IMG/VR virus record: IMGVR_UViG_3300036826_000082
Span: 1 to 24,173 of that record
Length of the DNA stretch: 24,173 bases
Source: a virus
Reading direction: 5' to 3' (one strand)
The position numbers and the translations under genes were made by a program. How positions within the stretch are numbered: position 1 is the stretch's first letter; the number at the start of each line of letters is the position of its first letter. Under the pieces are notes generated by a model. That model was given only the letters and a program-made list of their open reading frames with translations, had not been told where the DNA came from and did no database searches. Below are positions 1-6,310 of the stretch, one piece after another.

Positions 1-1
1 C

Positions 2-454
2 CTTGATCCTGAAGGCACGCAGTTGAACCTAGGACCCGGCGACTACAAGATCATACCCCACGCCATAGGCGTCGGTCGGGGGAAGCTCGCCGATGTTGAT
101 TGGTGGGCGCCAGAAAGGCTTCCGTTTGCTCCGGGCTCCATTGCGCAGATTCACGCGTACCAGTTCTTCGAGCACCTTGACTACGAGACGGTTATCAAAG
201 TGCTCAGAGATTGCGAACGGGTCCTGGCGATCGGCGGCGTGCTCAACATCGTAACACCATACGCCGGTAGCCAGCACGATACCCAGGCGCTCGACCATAA
301 AACGCATTGGACAGAGGAAACCTGGGATTGGCTTCTAAACAATACATATTACTCGGATCACGGAATCTGGCTATTCGAGGTACACTGCTGCTTTATCATG
401 GGCATCGTCTACCGGAACCTTGATTTGTTCACACAACTCCGAAAGGTCATATGA
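2..454 (+). CDS. SAM-dependent class I methyltransferase, 5' end outside window
   Basis: Probably transfers a methyl group from S-adenosylmethionine to an unknown acceptor. The reading frame is open to the left edge, so the N-terminus is missing. The visible part starts with a glycine-rich SAM-binding motif (LNLGPGDY), then an acidic strand end (ADVDWW), a PERLPF / PGSIAQIHAYQFFEHL stretch and a RVLAIGGVLNIVTP strand. These are the usual motif I to post-motif order of the small family whose proteins begin close to the LNLG-GD motif, so only a short piece is probably lost. A TTG at 23 could be read as a start, but it falls inside motif I and is unlikely. The stop overlaps the thyX start by 4 nt (ATGA). 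The substrate (DNA base, sugar or small molecule) cannot be told from the sequence. Confidence 0.68.
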   Translation, partial: LDPEGTQLNLGPGDYKIIPHAIGVGRGKLADVDWWAPERLPFAPGSIAQIHAYQFFEHLDYETVIKVLRDCERVLAIGGVLNIVTPYAGSQHDTQALDHKTHWTEETWDWLLNNTYYSDHGIWLFEVHCCFIMGIVYRNLDLFTQLRKVI

Positions 455-1338
455 GCAAGGATATCGACAAGAAGTATCCAGACCTCGCTATGTACCCGGC
501 TGAGCCTATCTATGACTTCATGCCGAGGGTCTATCTCCTAAGCGCCACACCAGATCCGCTCGGCTCTCTCGCGGCTATGAGTATGATGTACGAAGGCAAG
601 GTCTGCCACAACCTCGTTGACATTAGTGACGACCAGCGACGATACTATTGGGAAGAATCCTTCAAAGGCCACCTGAAGGCTCCGTGGGAAAGCATCGACC
701 TACACTTCATGATCGAGGGCGTTTCGCGTGCGTTCACGCACCAGATGGTGCGGCAGCGCACGGCGGTATTCGCACAGGAGTCATTGCGCTTTGCCGTGAA
801 GGAGACGATCGACGCTCGCCCCGGATCGCAAGTTGTCTTCAATGAACAAGCACACGAAGTCTGGGGAAAGACTGTCGAACTCATCTGGGGCGCGTACCAA
901 AGACTCATTGAGTTAGGCATCCCGGCTGAGGAGGCGCGTGGCCTGTTGCCGCACGACACGCTCACGCGGCTGCACTACAAAACGAACCTTCGCAACCTAG
1001 CAGAACATCTGGGCAACCGCTTGTGCACACAGGCACAGTTCGAGTGGCGAATTGTTGCCGCCGAGCTACGGAAGGCGATTCACAGCCATAGCGAAATGTA
1101 CCGCCCAGAACCGGAATCAGGATTCACAGAGGCCGAGTCGGGTTGGCAATACCAATTGATCGCCGAGTCGTCGATTTTTCAGCCTGTATGCTTCACAATG
1201 GGAAAGTGTCCTTGGAAGGCAGGCTGGGATCGCGGCTGCACGATCAGAGAACGAGTTGACGAAGGAAAGTTTGACGAGATAAAGATGGAAGAGTGGCTAG
1301 CTGATCCCCGAGCAGCGTGGGTTACAGATGAACGATGA
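451..1338 (+). CDS. thyX: Flavin-dependent thymidylate synthase ThyX
   Basis: Makes dTMP from dUMP using methylene-tetrahydrofolate, FAD and NADPH, so it would supply thymidylate for phage DNA replication in the cytoplasm. The 295-residue protein has the ThyX layout: HLKAPWESIDLHFMIEGVSRA before the signature, the signature at R101-Q102-R103-x7-S111, and the conserved NLRNL...NRLCTQAQFEWR region at about 179-200. The family signature is RHR-x7-S; here the middle His is Gln. A C-terminal tail with Cys247, Cys253 and Cys263 ends in a CTIRERVD stretch, beyond the core fold. The ATG overlaps the upstream methyltransferase stop (ATGA), and the next small gene starts inside its 3' end, so these genes are translationally coupled. 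Family assignment is firm; activity with the altered motif is inferred. Confidence 0.93.
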   Translation: MSKDIDKKYPDLAMYPAEPIYDFMPRVYLLSATPDPLGSLAAMSMMYEGKVCHNLVDISDDQRRYYWEESFKGHLKAPWESIDLHFMIEGVSRAFTHQMVRQRTAVFAQESLRFAVKETIDARPGSQVVFNEQAHEVWGKTVELIWGAYQRLIELGIPAEEARGLLPHDTLTRLHYKTNLRNLAEHLGNRLCTQAQFEWRIVAAELRKAIHSHSEMYRPEPESGFTEAESGWQYQLIAESSIFQPVCFTMGKCPWKAGWDRGCTIRERVDEGKFDEIKMEEWLADPRAAWVTDER

Positions 1339-1504
1339 ACAGCAGTACGTTGTTATCTGTATTGATTGGAGGGCACCGAATATAGTCGAGCGGGAATTGA
1401 CAGAAGAACAAGCTAGGCGCATTGCGATGATGTATGATGATCTAGCGCTGCGTTGTATCCCTGTCCACATGTCAGATCCGCGCATCCTCTGGACAAAAAA
1501 ATGA
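1328..1504 (+). CDS. Small hypothetical protein (58 aa)
   Basis: A 58-codon ORF beginning MNDEQQYVVICIDWRAP and ending RILWTKK. Its ATG lies 11 nt inside the end of thyX, and its TGA shares the ATGA overlap with the next gene at 1501. That tight packing matches the rest of this run and is the main reason to believe it is real. Upstream of the ATG there is no strong ribosome-binding site, in keeping with coupling to thyX. The sequence has an amphipathic middle (ELTEEQARRIAMMYDDLA) and no membrane segment or motif I recognise. Function unknown. Confidence 0.6.
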   Translation: MNDEQQYVVICIDWRAPNIVERELTEEQARRIAMMYDDLALRCIPVHMSDPRILWTKK

Positions 1505-1695
1505 AATGCATAGTGAAGATTGAGTTTATATGTAACGTCGAGAAGCACAACCTCTCGGCCGCGCCCAAATCGGCAGATGCCTTCACAGATCAGCTGCGCA
1601 CCGATTGGGTCGGCAAGAAGGTTGGCGGTCTAACTATCGACCACATTAATCACGAACATGGCGTGCTCATAGTCGCGCCGGACCCGACTAAATGA
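1501..1695 (+). CDS. Small hypothetical protein (64 aa)
   Basis: Starts at the ATG at 1501, which overlaps the TGA of the preceding small gene as ATGA. The frame is open a little further upstream to a TTG at 1453, but the coupled ATG is the better start. The 64-residue product begins MKCIVKIEFICNVEKHNL and ends with a DHINHEHGVLIVAPDP strand-rich segment; it looks like a small alpha/beta protein. Its stop is directly abutted by a possible start of the next gene at 1696. I do not recognise the family. Confidence 0.6.
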   Translation: MKCIVKIEFICNVEKHNLSAAPKSADAFTDQLRTDWVGKKVGGLTIDHINHEHGVLIVAPDPTK

Positions 1696-1704
1696 ATGGG
1701 GCTC

Positions 1705-2214
1705 ATGGGACTAGATATCGGAGTTTACACGGGACCACTTATCAAAGTCGAAGGAGTAACAAAAGCTTCACTCGGTGATGAGTTCTGGGATAGAGCCGAC
1801 GACGAAGGCTGGCTAGTTCCGACATGTTACAATGGCTTTGATCGACATGCGCCATTGGAGCTTGAAGTTCCGTACAAGTACAAAGCTCGCTATTCCTTTC
1901 GGGCTGGGAGCTATAGCAGCTTCGATCGCTATCGAGAGAACCTATGCCAAATGGCGATTGGTAAGCCAACAGAAGCCATATGGAAGGCCTCTGAAGAGTA
2001 CGAAGGCTACGCATTCTTCGAACAACTACAATTCGGGGACAACCAGGACACAATCGGTCCTGTAGTCTGTGTGAAGCTATACAATGACTACGAAGCAATG
2101 AAATGGGCCGCCAAACAAGCTTTTATGGATACAACTGACTACTATGTCTACCAAGAGTTCCTGAAAGCTTTCAAGATCGCGGCGCTCTCTGAGGGCGCTA
2201 TCAACTACGAGTAA
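1705..2214 (+). CDS. Conserved phage hypothetical protein (MGLDI-type)
   Basis: A 169-residue protein that begins MGLDIGVYTGP, a common opening of small phage proteins of unknown function. It contains a FRAGSYSSFDRYRENL segment, then FFEQLQFGDNQDTIGPVVCVKL. From memory this resembles a phage hypothetical family with a conserved F-S-D-x-E-G-x-I-G motif, here changed to F-G-D-N-Q-D-T-I-G. The C-terminal half is helical and rich in aromatic residues. An ATG at 1696, directly after the preceding stop, would add three residues; I prefer 1705 because of the MGLDI start and the GGGG just upstream. No catalytic motif is evident. The protein is probably cytoplasmic; its role is unknown. Confidence 0.72.
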   Translation: MGLDIGVYTGPLIKVEGVTKASLGDEFWDRADDEGWLVPTCYNGFDRHAPLELEVPYKYKARYSFRAGSYSSFDRYRENLCQMAIGKPTEAIWKASEEYEGYAFFEQLQFGDNQDTIGPVVCVKLYNDYEAMKWAAKQAFMDTTDYYVYQEFLKAFKIAALSEGAINYE

Positions 2215-2256
2215 TACACGATTCAGGAAAGGAGGCAGCACACCTGGCTAACCATA

Positions 2257-2290
2257 GAGGAGCTACACCGAAGTCACGTAGGTGCTCCTC
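2257..2290 (+). other. Hairpin in the 106-nt gap before the Rpf-like gene
   Basis: In the gap at 2215-2320, an inverted repeat pairs GAGGAGC (2257-2263) plus ACC (2267-2269) with GGTGCTCCTC (2281-2290). This gives about 10 bp with a 3-nt bulge and an 11-nt loop. No T-run follows, so a simple intrinsic terminator is not indicated. A separate AAAGGAGG at about 2228-2235 has no good ORF behind it. The hairpin may process or regulate the transcript ahead of the muralytic gene. Confidence 0.4.
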
Positions 2291-2320
2291 GGCTAGACAA
2301 GGAACCGAACGGAGGAACTA

Positions 2321-2704
2321 ATGGCGCTCATCGCCACTGTAGTCGCATTGTTCGCACCAGCGCAGCACCATCACCATATCAACTATCGGCACGAAGGTTG
2401 CAACACTCACAAGTGCGATCACAGAATGGACAAGAAGGAGCACGACAAGACCCGGAGCAAATGGTGGCAGGCCACGCTGCCATATCGAGGTTGGCTCAAG
2501 AGCACACGAATGTGCGAAAGCGGCGGGAACTACCGCACGGCGACAGGGAACGGGTTCTGGGGCGGATATCAGTTCACGTTATCGTCGTGGTTCTCCGTCG
2601 GCGGCAGAGGCATGCCACACCTCGCTGAACCGCTAGAACAAGACTACAGGGCCGTGCGCCTCCTGCATGTGCAAGGCAGGGGCGCCTGGCCAAATTGTGG
2701 ATAG
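2321..2704 (+). CDS. Rpf-like transglycosylase (peptidoglycan-cleaving enzyme)
   Basis: Expected to cut the glycan strand of peptidoglycan. Residues 55-126 match the resuscitation-promoting-factor fold: RMCESGGNYRTATGNGFWGG, YQFTLSSWFSVGG, then RGAWPNC at the end. Glu66 in CESGG is the expected catalytic acid, and Cys65/Cys126 fit the family disulfide. The N-terminus has a short hydrophobic stretch (ALIATVVALFAPA) without a basic start, followed by a His/Cys-rich linker with HHHH at 16-19 and several further His and Cys residues to about 34. The hydrophobic part could act as an export signal or membrane anchor. A GGAGG sits 5 nt before the ATG. Rpf domains are typical of actinobacteria and their phages, so this gene is the strongest host clue. 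A lysis or wall-remodelling role is inferred. Confidence 0.85.
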   Translation: MALIATVVALFAPAQHHHHINYRHEGCNTHKCDHRMDKKEHDKTRSKWWQATLPYRGWLKSTRMCESGGNYRTATGNGFWGGYQFTLSSWFSVGGRGMPHLAEPLEQDYRAVRLLHVQGRGAWPNCG

Positions 2705-2710
2705 GGATAT

Positions 2711-3067
2711 ATGTCTATATGTAAACAGTGTGGAATGGACTGCAGAGGCAAGCATGTCTCTGGCTATTCTGTAAATAGCGGCTCCTCAAACGGACAGTTC
2801 AAGCACGGTAAATATGTAGGCATGAACAACTCAAAGCGGTTGCGGAAACTCTTCAAGATGCCCTCCAAATGTCAAATCAAAGGCTGCGCTAACACTCCTC
2901 AAGTTTGGCACCACAGGAACGGCAATCCGAAAGACAACCGAAAGGAAAACCTTGTAGCTTTGTGCAGATCATGCCACTCTAAACTACACAGATTGTCAGA
3001 ATACCGGGATCACGGACGAGTAGATAACCCTAACCGCGACAAGTTGGGAAAGTACGCAAGGCGATAA
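2711..3067 (+). CDS. HNH endonuclease
   Basis: A 118-residue DNA nuclease of the HNH (beta-beta-alpha-metal) type. The core runs from Cys54-x4-Cys59 through the first His pair (His67-His68), Asn80 in KENLVALC, to Cys85-x2-Cys88 and His89/His93 in CRSCHSKLH. Four cysteines form the usual structural zinc site around the catalytic HNH residues. A further zinc-ribbon-like CKQCGMDC lies at residues 4-11, followed by a Gly/Ser-rich linker and a basic segment, which is a layout seen in free-standing phage homing-type HNH proteins. It may be a homing enzyme, or it may assist packaging or replication; no intron, intein or terminase is visible beside it. The next gene overlaps its stop as TAATG. Confidence 0.85.
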   Translation: MSICKQCGMDCRGKHVSGYSVNSGSSNGQFKHGKYVGMNNSKRLRKLFKMPSKCQIKGCANTPQVWHHRNGNPKDNRKENLVALCRSCHSKLHRLSEYRDHGRVDNPNRDKLGKYARR

Positions 3068-3255
3068 TGGACCACCTCTACGACACCTTGCCCGCTTTTG
3101 TTGACCAAGAACAAAATCCGCCTATCGACTGGGGTGTTACAGTAGAGGTAACTGTAAACGGCGAGGTTGGTGTTCACATCTGCGCTCTAGGATCCAATAA
3201 GAGCGCTGCCAATCTCCTGCGCCGTGCGATCCGCGCACTAGAGGATGAATCGTAA
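3067..3255 (+). CDS. Small hypothetical protein (62 aa)
   Basis: Coupled to the HNH gene by a TAATG overlap and to the HTH gene, whose ATG lies 11 nt before its stop. The 62-residue product has an acidic N-terminal half (YDTLPAFVDQEQNPPIDW), a beta-like stretch (GVTVEVTVNGEVGVHICAL) and a C-terminal helix (KSAANLLRRAIRALEDES). It has no membrane segment or known motif. The gene packing supports expression; function unknown. Confidence 0.6.
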   Translation: MDHLYDTLPAFVDQEQNPPIDWGVTVEVTVNGEVGVHICALGSNKSAANLLRRAIRALEDES

Positions 3256-3718
3256 CCAGAAGAATGCTCAGGAGCGAGCGCGGTACGCCGCGCTCACTCC
3301 GGCACAGAAGAGAGCCAAAGGTCAAGAGGCTAACGCGCGCACCAAAGCCAAGCTAGAGAGGCTCAAATATTTGGAAGAAGAGAACAAACAGCTCCGGCTT
3401 GAAGTCGAATACCGTACGAAGTCACGTTACAGAGGTGTGCCGACTGTGGACTTTGCACCTTTTCGCATGTGGCTGATAGTCAAGCAGCGCGAGTATGGCA
3501 CGGTCCGCTCTATGGCCCGCATCATGGAGGTCGATGAAGGACAAGTCCGTCGCTGGCTGCAAGGCTACGTATGGGAGCGACCGAGGAGCGAAGGCGCTGA
3601 CTGGTGCGGCCCCCAGCCGATCCGTTCGATATCCGCCGATACAGTTGACAAGATCCTAACTTCAGAAGGGTCAATCAGGCTAGATGACCTCTATCCAAAC
3701 ATCAATTTAGAGAGGTAG
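3245..3718 (+). CDS. HTH DNA-binding protein with coiled coil
   Basis: A 157-residue basic protein with two parts. Residues about 8-57 are charged and helical with a heptad-like KLERLKYLEEENKQLRLEVEY segment, suggesting a coiled coil and dimerisation. Residues about 84-107 (YGTVRSMARIMEVDEGQVRRWLQG) fit a helix-turn-helix. The C-terminal ISADTVDKILTSEGSIRLDDLYP tail resembles HTH proteins I recall from actinophages, in which a helix is followed by a DLYP-type end. It may act as a transcription regulator in the cytoplasm, but no target site can be assigned. It starts inside the preceding small gene and is followed after 1 nt by a small membrane-protein gene. Confidence 0.66.
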   Translation: MNRNQKNAQERARYAALTPAQKRAKGQEANARTKAKLERLKYLEEENKQLRLEVEYRTKSRYRGVPTVDFAPFRMWLIVKQREYGTVRSMARIMEVDEGQVRRWLQGYVWERPRSEGADWCGPQPIRSISADTVDKILTSEGSIRLDDLYPNINLER

Positions 3719-3719
3719 G

Positions 3720-3848
3720 ATGCCAATTTCTGCAACCTTGGTCGGGATAATGTTCATCGCTACCGGCCTGACCTGGCTGTTTGGCCCCTGGGTCCTCGTC
3801 GGGTTCGGCATCGGGTTTATCCTCCTGGAAATCTGGATAACCCCCTGA
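3720..3848 (+). CDS. Small membrane protein (42 aa), possible holin-like
   Basis: The ATG lies 1 nt after the HTH gene stop, with AGAGGTAGG just upstream as a plausible ribosome-binding site. The 42-residue product is almost entirely hydrophobic: one segment at about 4-20 (SATLVGIMFIATGLTWL) and a second at about 22-40 (GPWVLVGFGIGFILLEI), separated by a short FGP turn. It looks like a helical hairpin in the cytoplasmic membrane. Being the last gene of the plus-strand run, which also encodes a muralytic enzyme, it could be a small holin or lysis accessory; nothing but topology supports that. A TCTGCA...TGA ORF this short could occur by chance, but the hydrophobicity and position argue for a real gene. 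Confidence 0.55.
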   Translation: MPISATLVGIMFIATGLTWLFGPWVLVGFGIGFILLEIWITP

Positions 3849-3862
3849 CAGCAATTGTCAGG
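3844..3862. terminator. Hairpin 1 at the convergent junction
   Basis: CCTGACA (3844-3850) pairs with TGTCAGG (3856-3862) around a 5-nt loop. CCTGTCAG at 3863-3870 offers an alternative partner. It begins at the stop codon of the last plus-strand gene. No long T-run follows on either strand, so terminator function is inferred from position and symmetry. Confidence 0.45.
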
Positions 3863-3881
3863 CCTGTCAGACTCCACGCGA

Positions 3882-3914
3882 CACGCTAGAGGAGGGAATC
3901 GACGCTCTAGCGTG
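3882..3914. terminator. Hairpin 2 at the convergent junction
   Basis: CACGCTAGAG (3882-3891) pairs perfectly with CTCTAGCGTG (3905-3914), a 10-bp stem with a 13-nt loop. An upstream CTCCACG (3872-3878) can extend the stem to 13 bp if seven bases bulge out. It lies between the last plus-strand and last minus-strand genes, so it may serve both transcripts. There is no T-run, so the terminator call is tentative. Confidence 0.45.
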
Positions 3915-3924
3915 GAGAAGCTGT

Positions 3925-4074
3925 CTACGGCCCGCGACGCCGATACCACGAATACCCATACCAAGGGCCGGGCGCAAAGAGCAGGATCACGCCGAGGATG
4001 ATGAGTATCAGGCCTAGAAGGCTAAAGCCCAGGAGCCAGCAGAGCAAGCCGATGATGATGAGCGCGAGTCCCAT
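3925..4074 (-). CDS. Small membrane protein (49 aa), last gene of the structural operon
   Basis: The ATG overlaps the stop of the collar gene as TAATG. The 49-residue product reads MGLALIIIGLLCWLLGF, then SLLGLILIILGVILLFAPG and a polar aromatic/basic tail (PWYGYSWYRRRGP). It has two close hydrophobic segments (about 3-17 and 18-35) and a positively charged C-terminus, which by the positive-inside rule would sit in the cytoplasm. The topology fits a tiny holin or another membrane-active phage protein, but no family is recognised. The coupling to the collar gene supports expression late in infection with the tail genes. It converges on another tiny two-helix membrane protein across the hairpins. 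Confidence 0.62.
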   Translation of the reverse strand: MGLALIIIGLLCWLLGFSLLGLILIILGVILLFAPGPWYGYSWYRRRGP

Positions 4075-4952
4075 TAGGTCTTAATGATGAAGTTTACTAC
4101 TTGGTAGGGCTGCATGTTATTGTGTACCGGGCTACCGGCCCCACCCTGCGCCGAGATAGCGTGTTCGTGATTAATATCTGTTCCATAGATGCCGATGCCA
4201 GTTCCGGCTGCTGCCACTGAGACACCAGCCTGATAGCGGAACGGTGCGCCAGCATTATCAGAGAGCATTCCGACACCGCTGCCGCCAATCGACATAGAGA
4301 AGTCAGGGATGCCGGTGTTCCACGCGGAGTGAGCGTGCCCCGGATCGGCTATGGAGTGGGCGTGCGGATTCGAGCGGTTCATTGATCCTGTCGCCCCGCC
4401 GTGATTATGCGAGGGCATCTCCGCAATCGCCAGAGCATGCCGCTCCTCACCAGAGGACTGTCCACGCGCATTGTTTGCTGTGAGCCTGCCAGCGGTTCCA
4501 TCTTCGCCAACCGGGGCGCGACCGCGTAGATCGGGAACCTGGAAGTGTGTGCTATCCGGCAGACCATACGGGGAACCGACTCCACCCAGCGCATTGAAAA
4601 GCGCAGGGTAATCAGTGCGCAAGAGGCTTGCGCCGTCGCACATCAACCAACCAGTCGGCGGGGCAGCACGAGCTGTGGGCCGAATCTCACCAGCAGCTAT
4701 GACTGTGTGCCAAACAGAGCCATCTGATACAGAAACCTCACCAGTATCTGACGCATAGTACATGCTACCGGGCACACCAATAGCGCCACCGGGTCCTGGC
4801 GTCGCCGGAGGGCGCTGACCGATGGTCCCCGACCCACCCGGCATAAATGTGTCAATGTCGGCCGCCATGTTCGACATATCGGTCGGAACATTGGCGGGCT
4901 GATCCCCATCCGGGAAGCGGATCTGCCTGCGAAGTGTCTTTAGGATTGCCAT
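4074..4952 (-). CDS. Tail collar-domain protein (short tail fibre)
   Basis: A 292-residue virion protein, probably a trimeric short fibre contacting the host surface. Residues about 87-148 form a phage tail collar domain: AAGEIRPTA, GWLMCDGASLLRTDYPALF, then FQVPDLRGRAPVGED. The C-terminal half is Gly/Ala-rich with four His-x-His pairs (182-184, 197-199, 206-208, 262-264) and ends in HNNMQPYQVVNFIIKT, typical of these fibres. In T4 long tail fibres, HxH motifs bind iron along the trimer needle, so metal binding is plausible here. The N-terminal 85 residues hold a QRPPATPGPGG linker and a small beta-rich piece (SDTGEVSVSDGSVWHTV). It is coupled to genes on both sides by TAATG. Confidence 0.85.
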   Translation of the reverse strand: MAILKTLRRQIRFPDGDQPANVPTDMSNMAADIDTFMPGGSGTIGQRPPATPGPGGAIGVPGSMYYASDTGEVSVSDGSVWHTVIAAGEIRPTARAAPPTGWLMCDGASLLRTDYPALFNALGGVGSPYGLPDSTHFQVPDLRGRAPVGEDGTAGRLTANNARGQSSGEERHALAIAEMPSHNHGGATGSMNRSNPHAHSIADPGHAHSAWNTGIPDFSMSIGGSGVGMLSDNAGAPFRYQAGVSVAAAGTGIGIYGTDINHEHAISAQGGAGSPVHNNMQPYQVVNFIIKT

Positions 4953-6310
4953 TATTCCGCCGTGTTAGTTAGCACATCGTTGTAGGTCGGATGTTTGGTA
5001 TTAACTTCATTGTAGTCAGCATTCGAGGCATCGAGGACGTTGTATGTATTAGGCTGTAGGATGATCGGCTCTGCCGGTTCACCCTCAGGACCTAACAATA
5101 GTCCGGCCGCCTTCTGCTGTATTGCGGCGTTGATAGCGGCTTCTGAACTTGTAGCGATCTCAGACTCATAGAAGTAAATCCGCATTTGGTTCGGATCATC
5201 ATCATAGCGCTCCTTGACTATGACAGTTTGGTTGCCCCATAAGTGCTCCTGCACCGCAGCAATCAAACGCTCAATCGACCCGCGATTCCATGAGGAGAAT
5301 TTCTTCATCCTCGGGATCTGACGACCTAGGTAGGCGGCCTCATCGTCGGCGGGGTTGTATACGGGCGCCCAGTAACCGGCGATCTGCGAAAGCCAAGGGA
5401 CCCACTGTGGCTTTACCCGAGTAGCATCAAGGACCTGCGACCAGCCAGGCTCACCGTGCAAGCCGTCCTTGCTTACGTCACGAACCTCTTGCATCATCAA
5501 GCCAATGCCACGCAGATAGGTCCAGAATGTTTTATCTGGATCACCGACATTTCCCCACATCGGCTCAAACTCGGGGTAGAGAGTATCACCCATCTCGAAC
5601 TTCTGATACAAAAGCTCATATGGCCCGGGGAAGCCGTCAACATTTGCGTTCAGGCCATCGAATGTAATCTTGATACCACTTCCGGTTTCACTAGCCATCT
5701 GGAACATACCCATGCGAATGCGGTTACATGAAATAGCCCCGGCAGTCCTGAACCCTGAAGCGACTATCACCTCATCAGGCTTCTTGCTATGAAGATCTCT
5801 ATAGAAGAAGCGCGCCTCCGCACGTCCAGATGGCGCCGAACCAGAAAGCTCGATACCGTATTCGATCCTAACATCCTTATTGGCAGGAAACTTAACACTG
5901 CATTCATTGCCAATCGGATCGGTGCCGGTATCACCAGAATACCACTGCATGCATCCATCATCCTCAACACGCAGTGAAATGATCGGCGAATAGTCCGGCT
6001 TCTGGATCTGCAATAGTGTCCAAATATCATCCGGCAGCTGGCTAACGTTCAAGTACAATCTGCCAAAGATCCTGCTGTATATGTACTCGGTCGGCACTCT
6101 CCATGCTACATAGCAATCAGACGGAGGATCTGATTGCTCCCACTGGAGAGCATGGTCGCCGATACCGAAAGTTGCTCCGTCTATGAGATGCGGATGTCCC
6201 GTTACAGTCTCGAATCCGGAATCAACCTTTTCAAACTCAGCACTCGTGACCTCATCTCCGACCTTGCCTGCCGAGAAGTCACGGTTCAATGGGTAGAGAT
6301 AAGTCGTCAT
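4952..6310 (-). CDS. Baseplate/tail protein with gpI-like C-terminal half
   Basis: A 452-residue protein directly after baseplate J, the usual position of P2 gpI-like tail proteins that link baseplate to fibres. Residues about 230-400 (LYPEFEPMWGNVGDP, FWTYLRGIGLMMQEV, PQWVPWLSQIAGYWAP, MKKFSSWNRGSIERL) resemble the gpI-like region: aromatic-rich, with a W-x2-WLSQI-type core and an RG-S-x4-I helix. Residues about 1-225 are beta-rich (YVAWRVPTEYIYSRIFGRLYL, GRAEARFFYRDL) and may be a jelly-roll or lectin-like domain, an uncommon addition. The C-terminus contains YNVLDASNADYNEVNTKHPTY, repeating an N-x-Y-N pattern that could dock a fibre. It is linked to J by an ATGA overlap. Confidence 0.7.
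   Translation of the reverse strand: MTTYLYPLNRDFSAGKVGDEVTSAEFEKVDSGFETVTGHPHLIDGATFGIGDHALQWEQSDPPSDCYVAWRVPTEYIYSRIFGRLYLNVSQLPDDIWTLLQIQKPDYSPIISLRVEDDGCMQWYSGDTGTDPIGNECSVKFPANKDVRIEYGIELSGSAPSGRAEARFFYRDLHSKKPDEVIVASGFRTAGAISCNRIRMGMFQMASETGSGIKITFDGLNANVDGFPGPYELLYQKFEMGDTLYPEFEPMWGNVGDPDKTFWTYLRGIGLMMQEVRDVSKDGLHGEPGWSQVLDATRVKPQWVPWLSQIAGYWAPVYNPADDEAAYLGRQIPRMKKFSSWNRGSIERLIAAVQEHLWGNQTVIVKERYDDDPNQMRIYFYESEIATSSEAAINAAIQQKAAGLLLGPEGEPAEPIILQPNTYNVLDASNADYNEVNTKHPTYNDVLTNTAE

Noticed and set aside
2228-2250. AAAGGAGG as a ribosome-binding site for a small gene in the 2215-2320 gap
   Set aside because: No ATG, GTG or TTG at suitable spacing opens a frame of useful length before stop codons.
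2711-3067. Intron or intein linked to the HNH gene
   Set aside because: Neither flanking gene is split and no intein splice-junction residues are seen. The gene is simply free-standing in this window.
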